Assembly (NCBI RefSeq): GCF_019091135.1
Contig: NZ_JAGXJW010000014.1
Coordinates: forward strand, 23,437 to 87,436
Origin: Cohnella sp. GbtcB17
GTDB lineage: Bacteria > Bacillota > Bacilli > Paenibacillales > Paenibacillaceae
DNA length: 64,000 bases
Direction of reading: 5' to 3'
The translations under genes and the position numbers were made by a program. A model generated the notes under the pieces. The model saw only the letters and a list, made by a program, of their open reading frames with translations, was not told where the DNA came from and searched no databases. Positions 1-8,393 of the stretch are shown one piece after another; position 1 is the first letter of the stretch, and every line of letters starts with the position of its first letter.

Positions 1-2120
1 ACATAGAATATCGAACCCGTCTTGCCGTCGCTCTCCGCTCGAACCGTTCCGCCATGCGCTTGTATGATTTCTCTGCAAATCGCAAGCCCGAGCCCGCTGC
101 CCGCGATTCCTTTTTCCAAGCCCGGTCGATCATACTTGTAATTGCGATCGAAAATTTGCTCGAGCTGATCCGGAGGAATACCCGAGCCGGAATCTTGTAC
201 GCTAATGATCGCATAGCAGGGATCGTTCACGTCGTTCACTTCTAGCGCGATACGCACCAGCCCGCCTCTCGAGGTGAACTTCATCGCGTTCGATACCAGA
301 TTAAACAACGCCTGTTCTAATCTTTGCGCATCCACCTCGACGATAGGCAAGTGAAGTCGCTGATCTTCCGTATCTCCGGTATCCAGCATAAAATCCAGCC
401 CTGCGTCACGTACGACCAGCTCATATTGTTCGAAAAAACCACGCAAGAAGCGAATTACGGGAACCGGCTCCATTCGGTACGAGACTTGTCCCGTCTCCAA
501 ATGCGACAGGAAGGACAACTCCTCAATCATGCGGTTGATCCGTATCGTGTTATCGCGGATATATTTCAGGTACTGTTCATCACGTTCCGGCTTGACCCTG
601 TCCTGAACGGCTTCTACATAGCCAAGCATACTGGACAGCGGCATGCGCAGATCATGCGTAATATAGGCAAGGAGCTTCTTCCGCCCTTGCTCGGAATGAA
701 GCAACCGGTCATACGATGCGCGTAGATCGTCGTGGGCTGCGGACAAGGCCTGCGTGCGTTCCTGCACGGTCCGTTCCAAATTCGCATTCATTTCGGTCAG
801 CTTATTGTTGGCGTCAAGGAGCTCGCGGGCAATTCGCTCCTCGTTCGATGCCGCCCTCGTAAATCTGGAAGAGAGCAGCATCATCTGGGCGATCGTAAAT
901 ACCAACAATCCAAGCGGAGATGTATTTCCGATCAGCGACCATCCGTTGTAATATAAAAAATCGTCGATCACCGTAACTAAAGTAACTACCGACACGACAA
1001 GGAAGGTTAACGCACCAACCTGACGCCCCACGGCCGCCTGGACCAGCCCGACCATCAGGTACACCATGTGCAGAACGACGATCACGCCGATTATCGGCAG
1101 CAATTGCGAATAGATGAGCGCAGGGGTCGCCGCCACAACTAGACAGAGCGCGGCGGTCGCGATCCGGGAGCCCAGACGAAACCATCGCGACACATAATTC
1201 GGGAAAATGCAATCAAAATACATGGTGATAATATAACCGCTGACGCAAAGAATCAGATATTCGATCTTGAACTGCAATTCCCACGGAAAACGGGGAAACC
1301 ATTGCGTAAGCATCAGCTCCCCGACCAGCAAGGATCGGATGCCGAACAATAGGCTGAACAGACCGAAATACAACGGCGCCCTGTCCTTGCGTCGCTGCAC
1401 GAACAACAGCAGATTATACAAGCCGATCACCAGCAAGCTTGCCGTTATAAACGTCCCTGAGGCAACGCTCAGATTTTTCTTCGCCGTTAATGCATCGCTG
1501 GCACCCAGCTCTATGTATTTGGTAATGCCGCCTCGCTTATGATTGAAGTTCGCCACTTGCATAACCAGTTCTACCGTGCTGTCTGCAGGCTGGAAGAACA
1601 CCAGCTTCGTTGACAGACGCGGCGTCACGGCTTTCCTGTCCTGACCGACCACGCCGACTTCGGCCAGCCGTTCGCCATTCACCCATAATCGATAGGCATG
1701 AAAAATGGTAGGCAGCCGCAGCGCAAGCCGCTCATCCCGATCCCGTTCGCTCAGGCGGATGACCAGTCGGAAGGTAGCAAAGCCTTCTCCTGGGAGCTCC
1801 TGGCCATCCAGCGAGTAGCCTAGCCAGGATCGGGGGATGTCGATATATCGATTGACCTTTTCTTCTCCTTGTTCCGTACGGCTCTGTATATCCGCAGGCG
1901 ACAGCAGCTCTTGCCAGTAAAATGTCCATTCTCCTTTTAACTTGATCGGATTCTCGCCGACATGAACCTGCGTTAAATCCAGGATGCCTGCTTCGCTTTG
2001 GAACTTGGGGGTATCCGGCCTGGACACGACTGCATAGCTTGCGACCAAACCAACAACCACGACAATAGCGATATGGAGCAGGATAGAACGAGAACCGAAT
2101 CGGAGAATACCCCTCATCAT
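1..2120 (-). CDS. 7TM-type sensor histidine kinase, C-terminus cut by window edge
   Basis: Membrane sensor kinase that should pass a surface signal to a response regulator lying beyond the left edge. Translating the minus strand from the ATG pair at 2115-2120 gives 706 open codons; an in-frame TGA at 2148-2150 limits the start. Order: N-terminal hydrophobic segment (about residues 5-28), an extracytoplasmic galactose-binding-like domain (about 40-210, with KLKGEWTFYW) of the kind found before 7TMR-DISM regions, about seven hydrophobic segments (about 215-400), a coiled coil (about 415-485), HisKA with H489 in YITHDLRMPL, and a HATPase domain with DSGSGIPP and GSGLGLAI. The last visible residues are GSIFYV, so only a short tail, or an added receiver domain, is missing. 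It lies behind the SLH gene but a terminator separates them. The ribosome site is weak (GGGG). The same N-terminal architecture occurs in the hybrid kinase at 41.8-44.9 kb. Confidence 0.85.
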   Translation of the reverse strand, partial: MMRGILRFGSRSILLHIAIVVVVGLVASYAVVSRPDTPKFQSEAGILDLTQVHVGENPIKLKGEWTFYWQELLSPADIQSRTEQGEEKVNRYIDIPRSWLGYSLDGQELPGEGFATFRLVIRLSERDRDERLALRLPTIFHAYRLWVNGERLAEVGVVGQDRKAVTPRLSTKLVFFQPADSTVELVMQVANFNHKRGGITKYIELGASDALTAKKNLSVASGTFITASLLVIGLYNLLLFVQRRKDRAPLYFGLFSLLFGIRSLLVGELMLTQWFPRFPWELQFKIEYLILCVSGYIITMYFDCIFPNYVSRWFRLGSRIATAALCLVVAATPALIYSQLLPIIGVIVVLHMVYLMVGLVQAAVGRQVGALTFLVVSVVTLVTVIDDFLYYNGWSLIGNTSPLGLLVFTIAQMMLLSSRFTRAASNEERIARELLDANNKLTEMNANLERTVQERTQALSAAHDDLRASYDRLLHSEQGRKKLLAYITHDLRMPLSSMLGYVEAVQDRVKPERDEQYLKYIRDNTIRINRMIEELSFLSHLETGQVSYRMEPVPVIRFLRGFFEQYELVVRDAGLDFMLDTGDTEDQRLHLPIVEVDAQRLEQALFNLVSNAMKFTSRGGLVRIALEVNDVNDPCYAIISVQDSGSGIPPDQLEQIFDRNYKYDRPGLEKGIAGSGLGLAICREIIQAHGGTVRAESDGKTGSIFY

Positions 2121-2205
2121 GAAGTCGACCCCAATCTGCGAGATGCGTCAAAACAAGTTGATTCCTTCATGATAGCATCACGAATGCAAATCCGTACAAA
2201 AAAAT

Positions 2206-2243
2206 AGCGGAGCAGGAATGACATCCCTTGCGCCGCTGTTTTT
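2206..2243 (-). terminator. Rho-independent terminator after the SLH gene
   Basis: AGCGG at 2206-2210 pairs with CCGCT at 2233-2237, and inside it GCAGG pairs with CCTTGC with one wobble. On the minus strand the stem is followed by a T-run (plus-strand A-run 2198-2204). A T-run on the other side (2239-2243) means it could work in both directions. It sits just after the stop of the SLH protein gene. Confidence 0.75.
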
Positions 2244-2253
2244 CTAGGGTAAG

Positions 2254-3990
2254 CTATACGGTTAGGAAAAGATCGACAACGTCCTGAATATCTTGTTTCG
2301 TAGACATCGGCGTTCCAAAAGGATTGTTCCTGGACTCCTGATAGGCCAATCGAAGTTCATCTAAGATAGCGTCCAAATTGGCAGCGTCCACACCGGTGAT
2401 GCCGGCGCGAGCGAATGCTTCTACGGTAGGGGAAGCTCCTCCGCCGACAGGATTTAAATAGGCGTAGATGGCATCTACCGCCATTTGTTGAATCGTCTCG
2501 TCGACAATCGCTTGAATGTCGGCCAATGTTCTCGGAAGCGGCGAATGCGTTGATACAGCAGGAACTAAATAATATTGGACGTTGTACAGGTTCTCAGCGG
2601 TAACGCCCGTAATTCCCGCATCTGCAAAGGTCGTTTCATCGACATGGTCCCAATCGCCCGACTCCGATGCTTCATTGATCAAATCTAGCGGCGTTTTGGA
2701 AAACGCAGGCGTGATCGTACCCGTGTATGGCATGGTTGCCGTTGCCGGAGGCGTGGCCGAATCCGTCGCGCTGATCGTAAAGTCATATGCACCGCTAATG
2801 CTTGGTGTTCCGGCAATTTCTCCCGTGCCTGGATTCAAAGTCAGCCCTGCAGGCAGTCCGCCATTCGTCACTGCATAGGTCACGGCGCCCGTTCCTCCGG
2901 ACAGCTTGGCTACGCTGCCGGTATAGGATTGACCCTCGGTCAAGGGCGAGATCGCGTCCGGCAAAACGATGGGCAGCGCGACCGTATATTCGAATGTCGC
3001 GACCGGGCTATCCGTCGAACCGGGCTTAACGGCGATGGCTTTGATCGTTGTACTGCTCGTAAGGACGATCGGTCCCGTATACGGCGTGCTGGATGCGGTC
3101 GGCTCGCTGAGATCCGTCGTATAGTACACCGTCGCAGATACGGTCGCCGAAGTCAAAGTAACTTGCGCTCCCGAAGTCACAACGCCGCCTGCAGGAAGTG
3201 CCGCAGGCATCTCAACGGCAGCTTGAACCAGCGGCGGAGCCGGTGTCCAGGACTGCGCTTCCTGTTTTTTCTTTTCTTCTTCCGCTTTCTCCCGTTCCTC
3301 TTCCTTCTTCTTCTCTTCTTCCTCTTTCTTTTTTTGTTCGACCTGTGCTATGTATTGCGACTGGGCTTCGTATGCGCTCGTAACAAGCAAATCGCGCGTT
3401 GCGTTGGTTTGACCGCCGAACTGTCCATCCGCTCCGTTGTCCAACAATTTCTTTTCCAACGCCAAGGCGACATACCTCTTCGCCCAGTCGGATACAGTAG
3501 CATCATTCACGCCCGGCGTTGCCTTGGCTTCCTCGTTCATGTCGAGTCCGCGAACAAGGAAAGTGGCGAGCTGCTCCTTCGTTACCTTACCGGCAGGATC
3601 GAAAACCCCCTCGCCATACCCATCCGTAATCCCTGCTTTTTTCACCGCCTCGATGTACGGCAACGCGTATCCATTTGCAGAATCGTCGGCTTTGACGTCT
3701 TTGAATGAAGACGTTTTTACGTCCTTATCCACCTCCAGGTCAAAAATCAACGCTGCAACCTTAGAAAATTGCGCCCGGTTCATCTCATCCGCGATACCGA
3801 ATTTGGTTTCGCTCACGCCGTCGAATATACCGGCAGAGATCAACGCGTCGAACTTGGCTTTCGTCGCAGCATCCAGATCCTTCAAGTCCGAAAAGTCGGA
3901 TGAAGTTTTCGTAGCGCCTGCGGCAAAGCCGATCGAAAAATGGAAGCACAGCAGCACCGCCATCAACACGCCGACCACTTTTTTCCTCAT
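2254..3990 (-). CDS. SLH-domain surface protein with chitobiase-like and Ig-like domains
   Basis: Secreted protein of 578 residues expected to bind the pyruvylated wall polymer through its SLH domains. The start follows a good AGGGGG site. Order: signal peptide (1-24, ending GFAAG); three SLH-like repeats (about 30-80, 90-150, 155-210), the second being clearest (SSFKDVKADD, GYGEGVFDPAGKVTKEQLA); a Lys/Glu coiled-coil stretch (about 215-245); a chitobiase/beta-hexosaminidase C-terminal-like domain (about 260-335, VYYTTDLSEPT); a putative Ig domain (about 345-430, LPAGLTLNPGTGEIAGTPS); and two small C-terminal helical repeats that share the core AGITGV-x-A-x-NL. There is no catalytic domain, so a structural or binding role is likely. 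SLH domains here are N-terminal, whereas the large SLH proteins at 33-56 kb carry them at the C-terminus. Confidence 0.85.
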   Translation of the reverse strand: MRKKVVGVLMAVLLCFHFSIGFAAGATKTSSDFSDLKDLDAATKAKFDALISAGIFDGVSETKFGIADEMNRAQFSKVAALIFDLEVDKDVKTSSFKDVKADDSANGYALPYIEAVKKAGITDGYGEGVFDPAGKVTKEQLATFLVRGLDMNEEAKATPGVNDATVSDWAKRYVALALEKKLLDNGADGQFGGQTNATRDLLVTSAYEAQSQYIAQVEQKKKEEEEKKKEEEREKAEEEKKKQEAQSWTPAPPLVQAAVEMPAALPAGGVVTSGAQVTLTSATVSATVYYTTDLSEPTASSTPYTGPIVLTSSTTIKAIAVKPGSTDSPVATFEYTVALPIVLPDAISPLTEGQSYTGSVAKLSGGTGAVTYAVTNGGLPAGLTLNPGTGEIAGTPSISGAYDFTISATDSATPPATATMPYTGTITPAFSKTPLDLINEASESGDWDHVDETTFADAGITGVTAENLYNVQYYLVPAVSTHSPLPRTLADIQAIVDETIQQMAVDAIYAYLNPVGGGASPTVEAFARAGITGVDAANLDAILDELRLAYQESRNNPFGTPMSTKQDIQDVVDLFLTV

Positions 3991-4119
3991 TGTTTGTCCC
4001 CCTGAAATAAAATGTCGATTTTTCTCCTCCCATTTTATCAGGGTGTATTCGTCTATATAGGAAACGTAAAGAAAACTTTAAGATTCGCAACAAGGCGCCT
4101 GAAACCATCGGAGGCTTCT

Positions 4120-5049
4120 TTATATTTCTTTTGCATATTCCGTATTTTCAATTGCCCTCGTAAGACGCGGCAATGGGATGCCTGCCTTTTTTGCTTCTCT
4201 CACAACTTCACGTACCGCAAAACCTGCCTTACTATTGTTGTATTCCATAAAAAGCCGCGGCAAGCTGCCCTTTGCAAAAATAACTTTGTTAAAAAGGATG
4301 CCGAGAAGTACGGGCGGAATCTTAGTCAACAGCAGCAAAATCATATCACTCTTTGCGCCTCTTGCTTTAAGTACAGGGACCATTTCCCTCATATGCTTAC
4401 CGACATTTGCAAATGAGTCACGATGGTTCATGATCGCTGGGAAGCTTCCCCGTTTTAGCACCTCGGCCTCCATCGCTGCATTCATGGCAAAGTGATTCCA
4501 TAGCCAGCTTTGCATATCCTTAATCCAACTAATTTTAAAATGGGCACTTTCAAATAGCCCTTTGACCTTGTTGTTAATAAGCTCGGTGCCTGGCCGTGGT
4601 TTTTCTAGAAATACCATTTTCATAAAACCGCCCCTAAGCTTATTGTCCGCGATGCCGCCTCCTGCTCCGGGGAAGCCGAAGACAACATTGTTCATTGGCA
4701 ATGGCGCGATCGACGACTTCAGATCTTGCCAAATGTTATTGAATAGGAGGATAGGGGTATTTCCTGCAGCAGTGGATAGGAATTGTGCGGCTTGCGGAAG
4801 TTGTTCTGTGTTGACGCTCACAATAATGAGATCATAATCGGGAAGAATCTCCTCATGCAGTTTGACGTTCCAGCTTTCTTTGATGAGCTTTTTCCCCTTT
4901 CGTGCGTCCCACATTTCAAGCGCTATACGGCTTCCTAAGGTTTCTTTCCTCCCCTTTCTAACATAAAACTCAACGGTATGACCTGCCTGTTCGAAAGCCC
5001 ATGCATATTGGGTCGATATTAAACCTCTGCCGAAAAATAAAATTTTCAT
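4120..5049 (-). CDS. Ketopantoate reductase (PanE/ApbA)-family oxidoreductase
   Basis: NAD(P)-binding protein of 309 residues from the ketopantoate reductase superfamily. The start is ATG 5049, with GGGGGAG about 7 bases upstream; a longer in-frame TTG start at 5064 overlaps that ribosome site and is unlikely. The N-terminus KILFFGRGLISTQYAWAF matches the ApbA Rossmann fold, but the GxGxxG loop reads GRGLIS, with Ser for the last Gly. The PanE catalytic Lys, expected in a WxK...N pattern, appears as His in WNHFAMNAAM, so true ketopantoate reductase activity is doubtful. It is divergent from a TetR regulator with 150 bp between, the usual layout of a repressor controlling its neighbour. Family call is firm, substrate unknown. 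Confidence 0.8.
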   Translation of the reverse strand: MKILFFGRGLISTQYAWAFEQAGHTVEFYVRKGRKETLGSRIALEMWDARKGKKLIKESWNVKLHEEILPDYDLIIVSVNTEQLPQAAQFLSTAAGNTPILLFNNIWQDLKSSIAPLPMNNVVFGFPGAGGGIADNKLRGGFMKMVFLEKPRPGTELINNKVKGLFESAHFKISWIKDMQSWLWNHFAMNAAMEAEVLKRGSFPAIMNHRDSFANVGKHMREMVPVLKARGAKSDMILLLLTKIPPVLLGILFNKVIFAKGSLPRLFMEYNNSKAGFAVREVVREAKKAGIPLPRLTRAIENTEYAKEI

Positions 5050-5082
5050 GTCAGACTCCCCCAAAGAGTTGATTATCTGTCA

Positions 5083-5133
5083 TTGATGATCCAACAACGT
5101 GTTGTATAATGATATTGTATGGATTCGCCATAC
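5083..5133 (+). promoter_or_regulatory. Promoter of the TetR gene with overlapping operator palindromes
   Basis: TTGATG (5083-5088), a 16-bp spacer and a perfect TATAAT (5105-5110) form a promoter facing the TetR gene. The inverted repeat CAACA-ACG-TGTTG (5092-5104) fills the spacer, and GTATGG-ATTCG-CCATAC (5117-5133) covers the likely transcription start. Both are plausible binding sites for the TetR protein, allowing autorepression and control of the divergent oxidoreductase gene. Promoter and palindromes are seen; regulator assignment is inference. Confidence 0.6.
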
Positions 5134-5199
5134 AGTCATCAACCATCAGATTTTTAATATCTGTCGGATCATCTATGGAACCGGAAATGGAGGCAAAGC

Positions 5200-5757
5200 A
5201 TGAACAAGCAACCTGAGATTACGGACAAAACCAGGCAGGCCTTTATCAATGTGTTCTGTGATTTATATAGCCAAAAGCCAATTGAAAAAATATCGATTCA
5301 AGAGATCGCCAACAAGTCAGGCTATAACCGCAGTACATTTTATCAATACTTTACAGATATTTATGAGCTGCTGAACTACGTCGAAGAGAAGGTTTTGAAA
5401 TCCATTAACGAGGAAATGGCAAGCAGGGAGCTTTCTACGCATACTTTCCAGGATGCGCTTCAATGCTTGGAAAATGCAGAAGAAATTTCTGTTCTCAAAG
5501 CCCTCCTGGGCGACTATGGTTCCGTTCATTTTGTTGAACGCCTGAAAAGAGAAATTCCCTTTGAGAAATTGATTGTGAACCTTCCAACAAATGATAGTTT
5601 GGCGCCATACCTGATTGAGTTTTATATATCAACATTAATGTCTTTGTTTCGCCTTTGGATTCGCAACGGCAAAGACTTATCGTCGGAAGAATTGGTCAAG
5701 CTGATCGATGGCCTATTTGCAAATGGGATAACGCCGTTTCATACTCGACTTCACTGA
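5200..5757 (+). CDS. TetR/AcrR-family transcriptional regulator
   Basis: DNA-binding repressor-type protein of 185 residues. The start follows a GGAGG-like site (GGAGGCAAAGC). Residues about 10-55 hold the TetR helix-turn-helix (KISIQEIANKSGYNRSTFYQYFTDIYELL). The remaining helical part resembles the C-terminal domain of the YsiA/DhaS-type TetR proteins, which binds an unknown ligand. It is divergent from the PanE-like gene and followed at once by a terminator, so it is monocistronic. The stop codon lies inside the terminator stem. Confidence 0.88.
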   Translation: MNKQPEITDKTRQAFINVFCDLYSQKPIEKISIQEIANKSGYNRSTFYQYFTDIYELLNYVEEKVLKSINEEMASRELSTHTFQDALQCLENAEEISVLKALLGDYGSVHFVERLKREIPFEKLIVNLPTNDSLAPYLIEFYISTLMSLFRLWIRNGKDLSSEELVKLIDGLFANGITPFHTRLH

Positions 5758-5783
5758 CAGCAGTTGTCAGTGAAGTCGTTTTA
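5746..5783 (+). terminator. Rho-independent terminator of the TetR gene
   Basis: A perfect 14-bp stem, CGACTTCACTGACA (5746-5759) with TGTCAGTGAAGTCG (5765-5778), a 5-base loop and TTTTATT. The left arm contains the TetR stop codon. Confidence 0.9.
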
Positions 5784-5854
5784 TTATGAGGATAACCACT
5801 CATTACAGATGAAGGGTTGCTGTTACCAAAAGAACTTGATGAGGAGATCTAAAA

Positions 5855-6481
5855 ATGAATCGTGCCGTATATCTTTATGTGTTTGATACCATGTCCGATT
5901 GGGAAATCGGTTATTTAACCGCCGAACTGAACACCGGACGATACTTCAGACAGGGGCTGGCTCCGGCAAAAATAGTCACTGTTGGCGTAGAAAAAACGCC
6001 AGTAACGACAATGGGCGGATTAAAAATAATGCCCGATATTACAGTGGATGAGTGCAGCATGAATAGTTTAGATGCACTGATTTTACCTGGTGGAAATACA
6101 TGGGCGGAGGCTGTTCACGCACCCATATTAAAAATGGCCGAGATATGTTTAAAGGAAGGGGTAGCAGTTGGAGCCATTTGCGGTGCTACCTTTGGACTTG
6201 CTCAAGCAGGATTGTTAGATTCACGTTGGCACACAAGCAATGACTTGTCCTACCTTAAAATGATTTGCCCTTCTTACACGGGCGAAGCCTATTACAAAGC
6301 GGAATCTGCTGTCACCGATGGGAGCTTGATCACTGCATCCGGAGTAGCTCCAATAGAATTTACTGTTCATGTTTTAAAAGTGTTAGATGTATTTTCTCCC
6401 GAAACATTAGACGCTTGGTATCATCTTAACAAAACGCATGAACCTAAATACTTTTACGAGCTCATGAATTCGATTCAATGA
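5855..6481 (+). CDS. DJ-1/PfpI-family (class I glutamine amidotransferase-like) protein
   Basis: Cytoplasmic protein of 208 residues with a GAGGAG ribosome site. The nucleophile elbow GAICGATFGLA puts the catalytic Cys at about residue 109, and DALILPGGNTW is the preceding family motif. Members act as glyoxalases, chaperones, proteases or amide hydrolases, so the family does not fix the reaction. It is close to the short bacterial PfpI-like proteins such as B. subtilis YoaZ. It stands alone between the TetR terminator and the kinase gene at 6.6 kb, co-directional with both. Confidence 0.85.
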   Translation: MNRAVYLYVFDTMSDWEIGYLTAELNTGRYFRQGLAPAKIVTVGVEKTPVTTMGGLKIMPDITVDECSMNSLDALILPGGNTWAEAVHAPILKMAEICLKEGVAVGAICGATFGLAQAGLLDSRWHTSNDLSYLKMICPSYTGEAYYKAESAVTDGSLITASGVAPIEFTVHVLKVLDVFSPETLDAWYHLNKTHEPKYFYELMNSIQ

Positions 6482-6614
6482 CAGTATAGGGATATACCAG
6501 CTCAGGTGAAATTACAGCCTGGGCTTTTAAGCGGTACGAGGCCGAAGACGGATGAGGTCGACCTGAATTCGCCAGTCCGATATTGTCGGCTTCCCGAGAC
6601 ATAGTGTAAAGTAA

Positions 6615-8393
6615 ATGGCTAAGCGGGATGTCCGAGGGGAGGGACGGCTTATCCTGATTCGATTCGGGGATATGCCCTTGAAGCAGAAGCTGTTTCTGTG
6701 CATCGCCTTGCTGATCGTCGTGCCGCTGCTGCTCGCGGGTTTTTACTTGAACCACCAGTTCTCGCGGGCTACGCTCAGCAAATCGAGCGATATCGCGCTG
6801 CAGACGCTGAAGCAGACGAGACAGAACTTCGACTCCCTCATCTCGGACACGAACGATCTCACGCTGCGGATGATGGCGAACGCGCAAATCCAGAAGTTTT
6901 TGAAGGAAGAGTACAACAAGGAGTTGGATTACGACCAGATCTACCGGGATTTGATTGCATGGCTGGACGATTTGAAGGGCTCCAAAGCCTATTACGATAC
7001 GATTAGTATGATCGCCGGCGACCGGATCGTGTTCCAGATGGGTACGCTCGACGCGGTCGTCGACGCCGGGCAAGCGCGAAGAGCCTCGGAGCTGATGGGC
7101 AAGCTGTATTGGACCTCCGATGACAAGCGGCTGTATGCGTATCGAAGGATCATGGACTTCAATAAATACGGCAGAGACCTGGGCGTCGTCAAGCTGAATG
7201 TTTCCGAAGAAGCCGTGCATCGTTTCTACGAAGGCATCCATTCGTATGAGAGCTCGCGGATCGACTTGCTCGACGCCTCCGGCAAGGTGTTGTCTTCGAC
7301 AGATCGAAGCGCAATCGGCAATACGTATGCCTATTACGATGCGATCATGCCGGGGATCACCGGCAGCGGCAACGAGGGCTTCTTCGGGAAGAAGCTCGGC
7401 GGCGAGAAAAACATCGTCTTGTATTATCGGATCGCAGGCCCGGACTGGGTGCTCGTCCAGACGATTCCGGAGCGCTCGTTCACGTTGTTGAAGACGACGC
7501 TTAACACCGTACTCCTGATCGCGATCGGATTATGCGTGCTGTTCGGGTTCCTGTTCTCGCTCGTGCAGCACCGCTATTGGATTAAGCCGCTGGGCAGACT
7601 CCGCGCGGAGATGGCCAAGCTGCGCACGGGCAACTTCAACATCGCCCTCGAAGGCGCGTCCAAGGACGAGATCGGGGAGATCCACCTGGGCTTCATCCGG
7701 ATGGCCGGGCAGCTCAAGCAGACGATCGACGACGTCTACGTCAGCCGCATCAGGCGCAGAGAAGCGGAGCTGACGGCCCTGCAGGCGCAGATCAATCCGC
7801 ATTTTCTGTACAACACGCTCGATTCGATTCATTGGCTGGCCCTGAAGCACAGGAATTACGACGTAAGCGAGCAGATCGAAGCGCTGTCCGAAATTTTTAA
7901 GCATGTATTAAGCAAAGGACAGCCGATCGTGACGATCGGCCACGAGCTGGAATTTCTGGAAAACTACATGTTCATCCAGCAAGCGAAATACGGCCAACGA
8001 ATCAAGCTGCGGGTCGAGGTCGATCCGGAGCTGCTCGCGCACCAGGTGCCGAAGCTGATCCTGCAGCCGCTCGTTGAGAACGCTATCCTTCACGGGTTGG
8101 AAGAGAAGCTGGAGGGCGGAACGATCGAGGTTCGCATCGAAAGGTCTGGCGGCAAAATCCGGCTGGCCGTATCGGACGACGGCCTCGGCGCGGATCAGGA
8201 GCGCATCGCCAGGATGTTATCCGATGATGGCGAGCGTCAGGACGGCTTCGCGCTGAGGAACATCGACGAGCGGATCAAGCTGCAGTACGGGCGGGAGTTC
8301 GGCTTGACCTTCCGCAGCAAGATTAACGAGGGGACGGTCGTCGAACTGTTCGTCCCCGCTGCCGAGAACGCGAACGAGGAGTTGGCGCGATGA
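6615..8393 (+). CDS. YesM-type sensor histidine kinase
   Basis: Membrane kinase of up to 592 residues that should phosphorylate the regulator encoded next. Order: short basic N-terminus, TM1 (about 24-45, LFLCIALLIVVPLLLAGFYL), extracytoplasmic Cache-like region (about 46-295), TM2 (about 298-320), HAMP (about 320-375), His_kinase domain with the phospho-His in QAQINPHFLYNTLDSIHWL (about 395-410), HATPase_c at the C-terminus. No good ribosome site precedes ATG 6615; an in-frame ATG at 6672 has only GGGG close upstream, so the first 19 residues are uncertain. The gene overlaps the regulator start by 4 bp (ATGA), giving translational coupling. It heads a carbohydrate-uptake operon, so a sugar or oligosaccharide signal is likely. 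Confidence 0.88.
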   Translation: MAKRDVRGEGRLILIRFGDMPLKQKLFLCIALLIVVPLLLAGFYLNHQFSRATLSKSSDIALQTLKQTRQNFDSLISDTNDLTLRMMANAQIQKFLKEEYNKELDYDQIYRDLIAWLDDLKGSKAYYDTISMIAGDRIVFQMGTLDAVVDAGQARRASELMGKLYWTSDDKRLYAYRRIMDFNKYGRDLGVVKLNVSEEAVHRFYEGIHSYESSRIDLLDASGKVLSSTDRSAIGNTYAYYDAIMPGITGSGNEGFFGKKLGGEKNIVLYYRIAGPDWVLVQTIPERSFTLLKTTLNTVLLIAIGLCVLFGFLFSLVQHRYWIKPLGRLRAEMAKLRTGNFNIALEGASKDEIGEIHLGFIRMAGQLKQTIDDVYVSRIRRREAELTALQAQINPHFLYNTLDSIHWLALKHRNYDVSEQIEALSEIFKHVLSKGQPIVTIGHELEFLENYMFIQQAKYGQRIKLRVEVDPELLAHQVPKLILQPLVENAILHGLEEKLEGGTIEVRIERSGGKIRLAVSDDGLGADQERIARMLSDDGERQDGFALRNIDERIKLQYGREFGLTFRSKINEGTVVELFVPAAENANEELAR

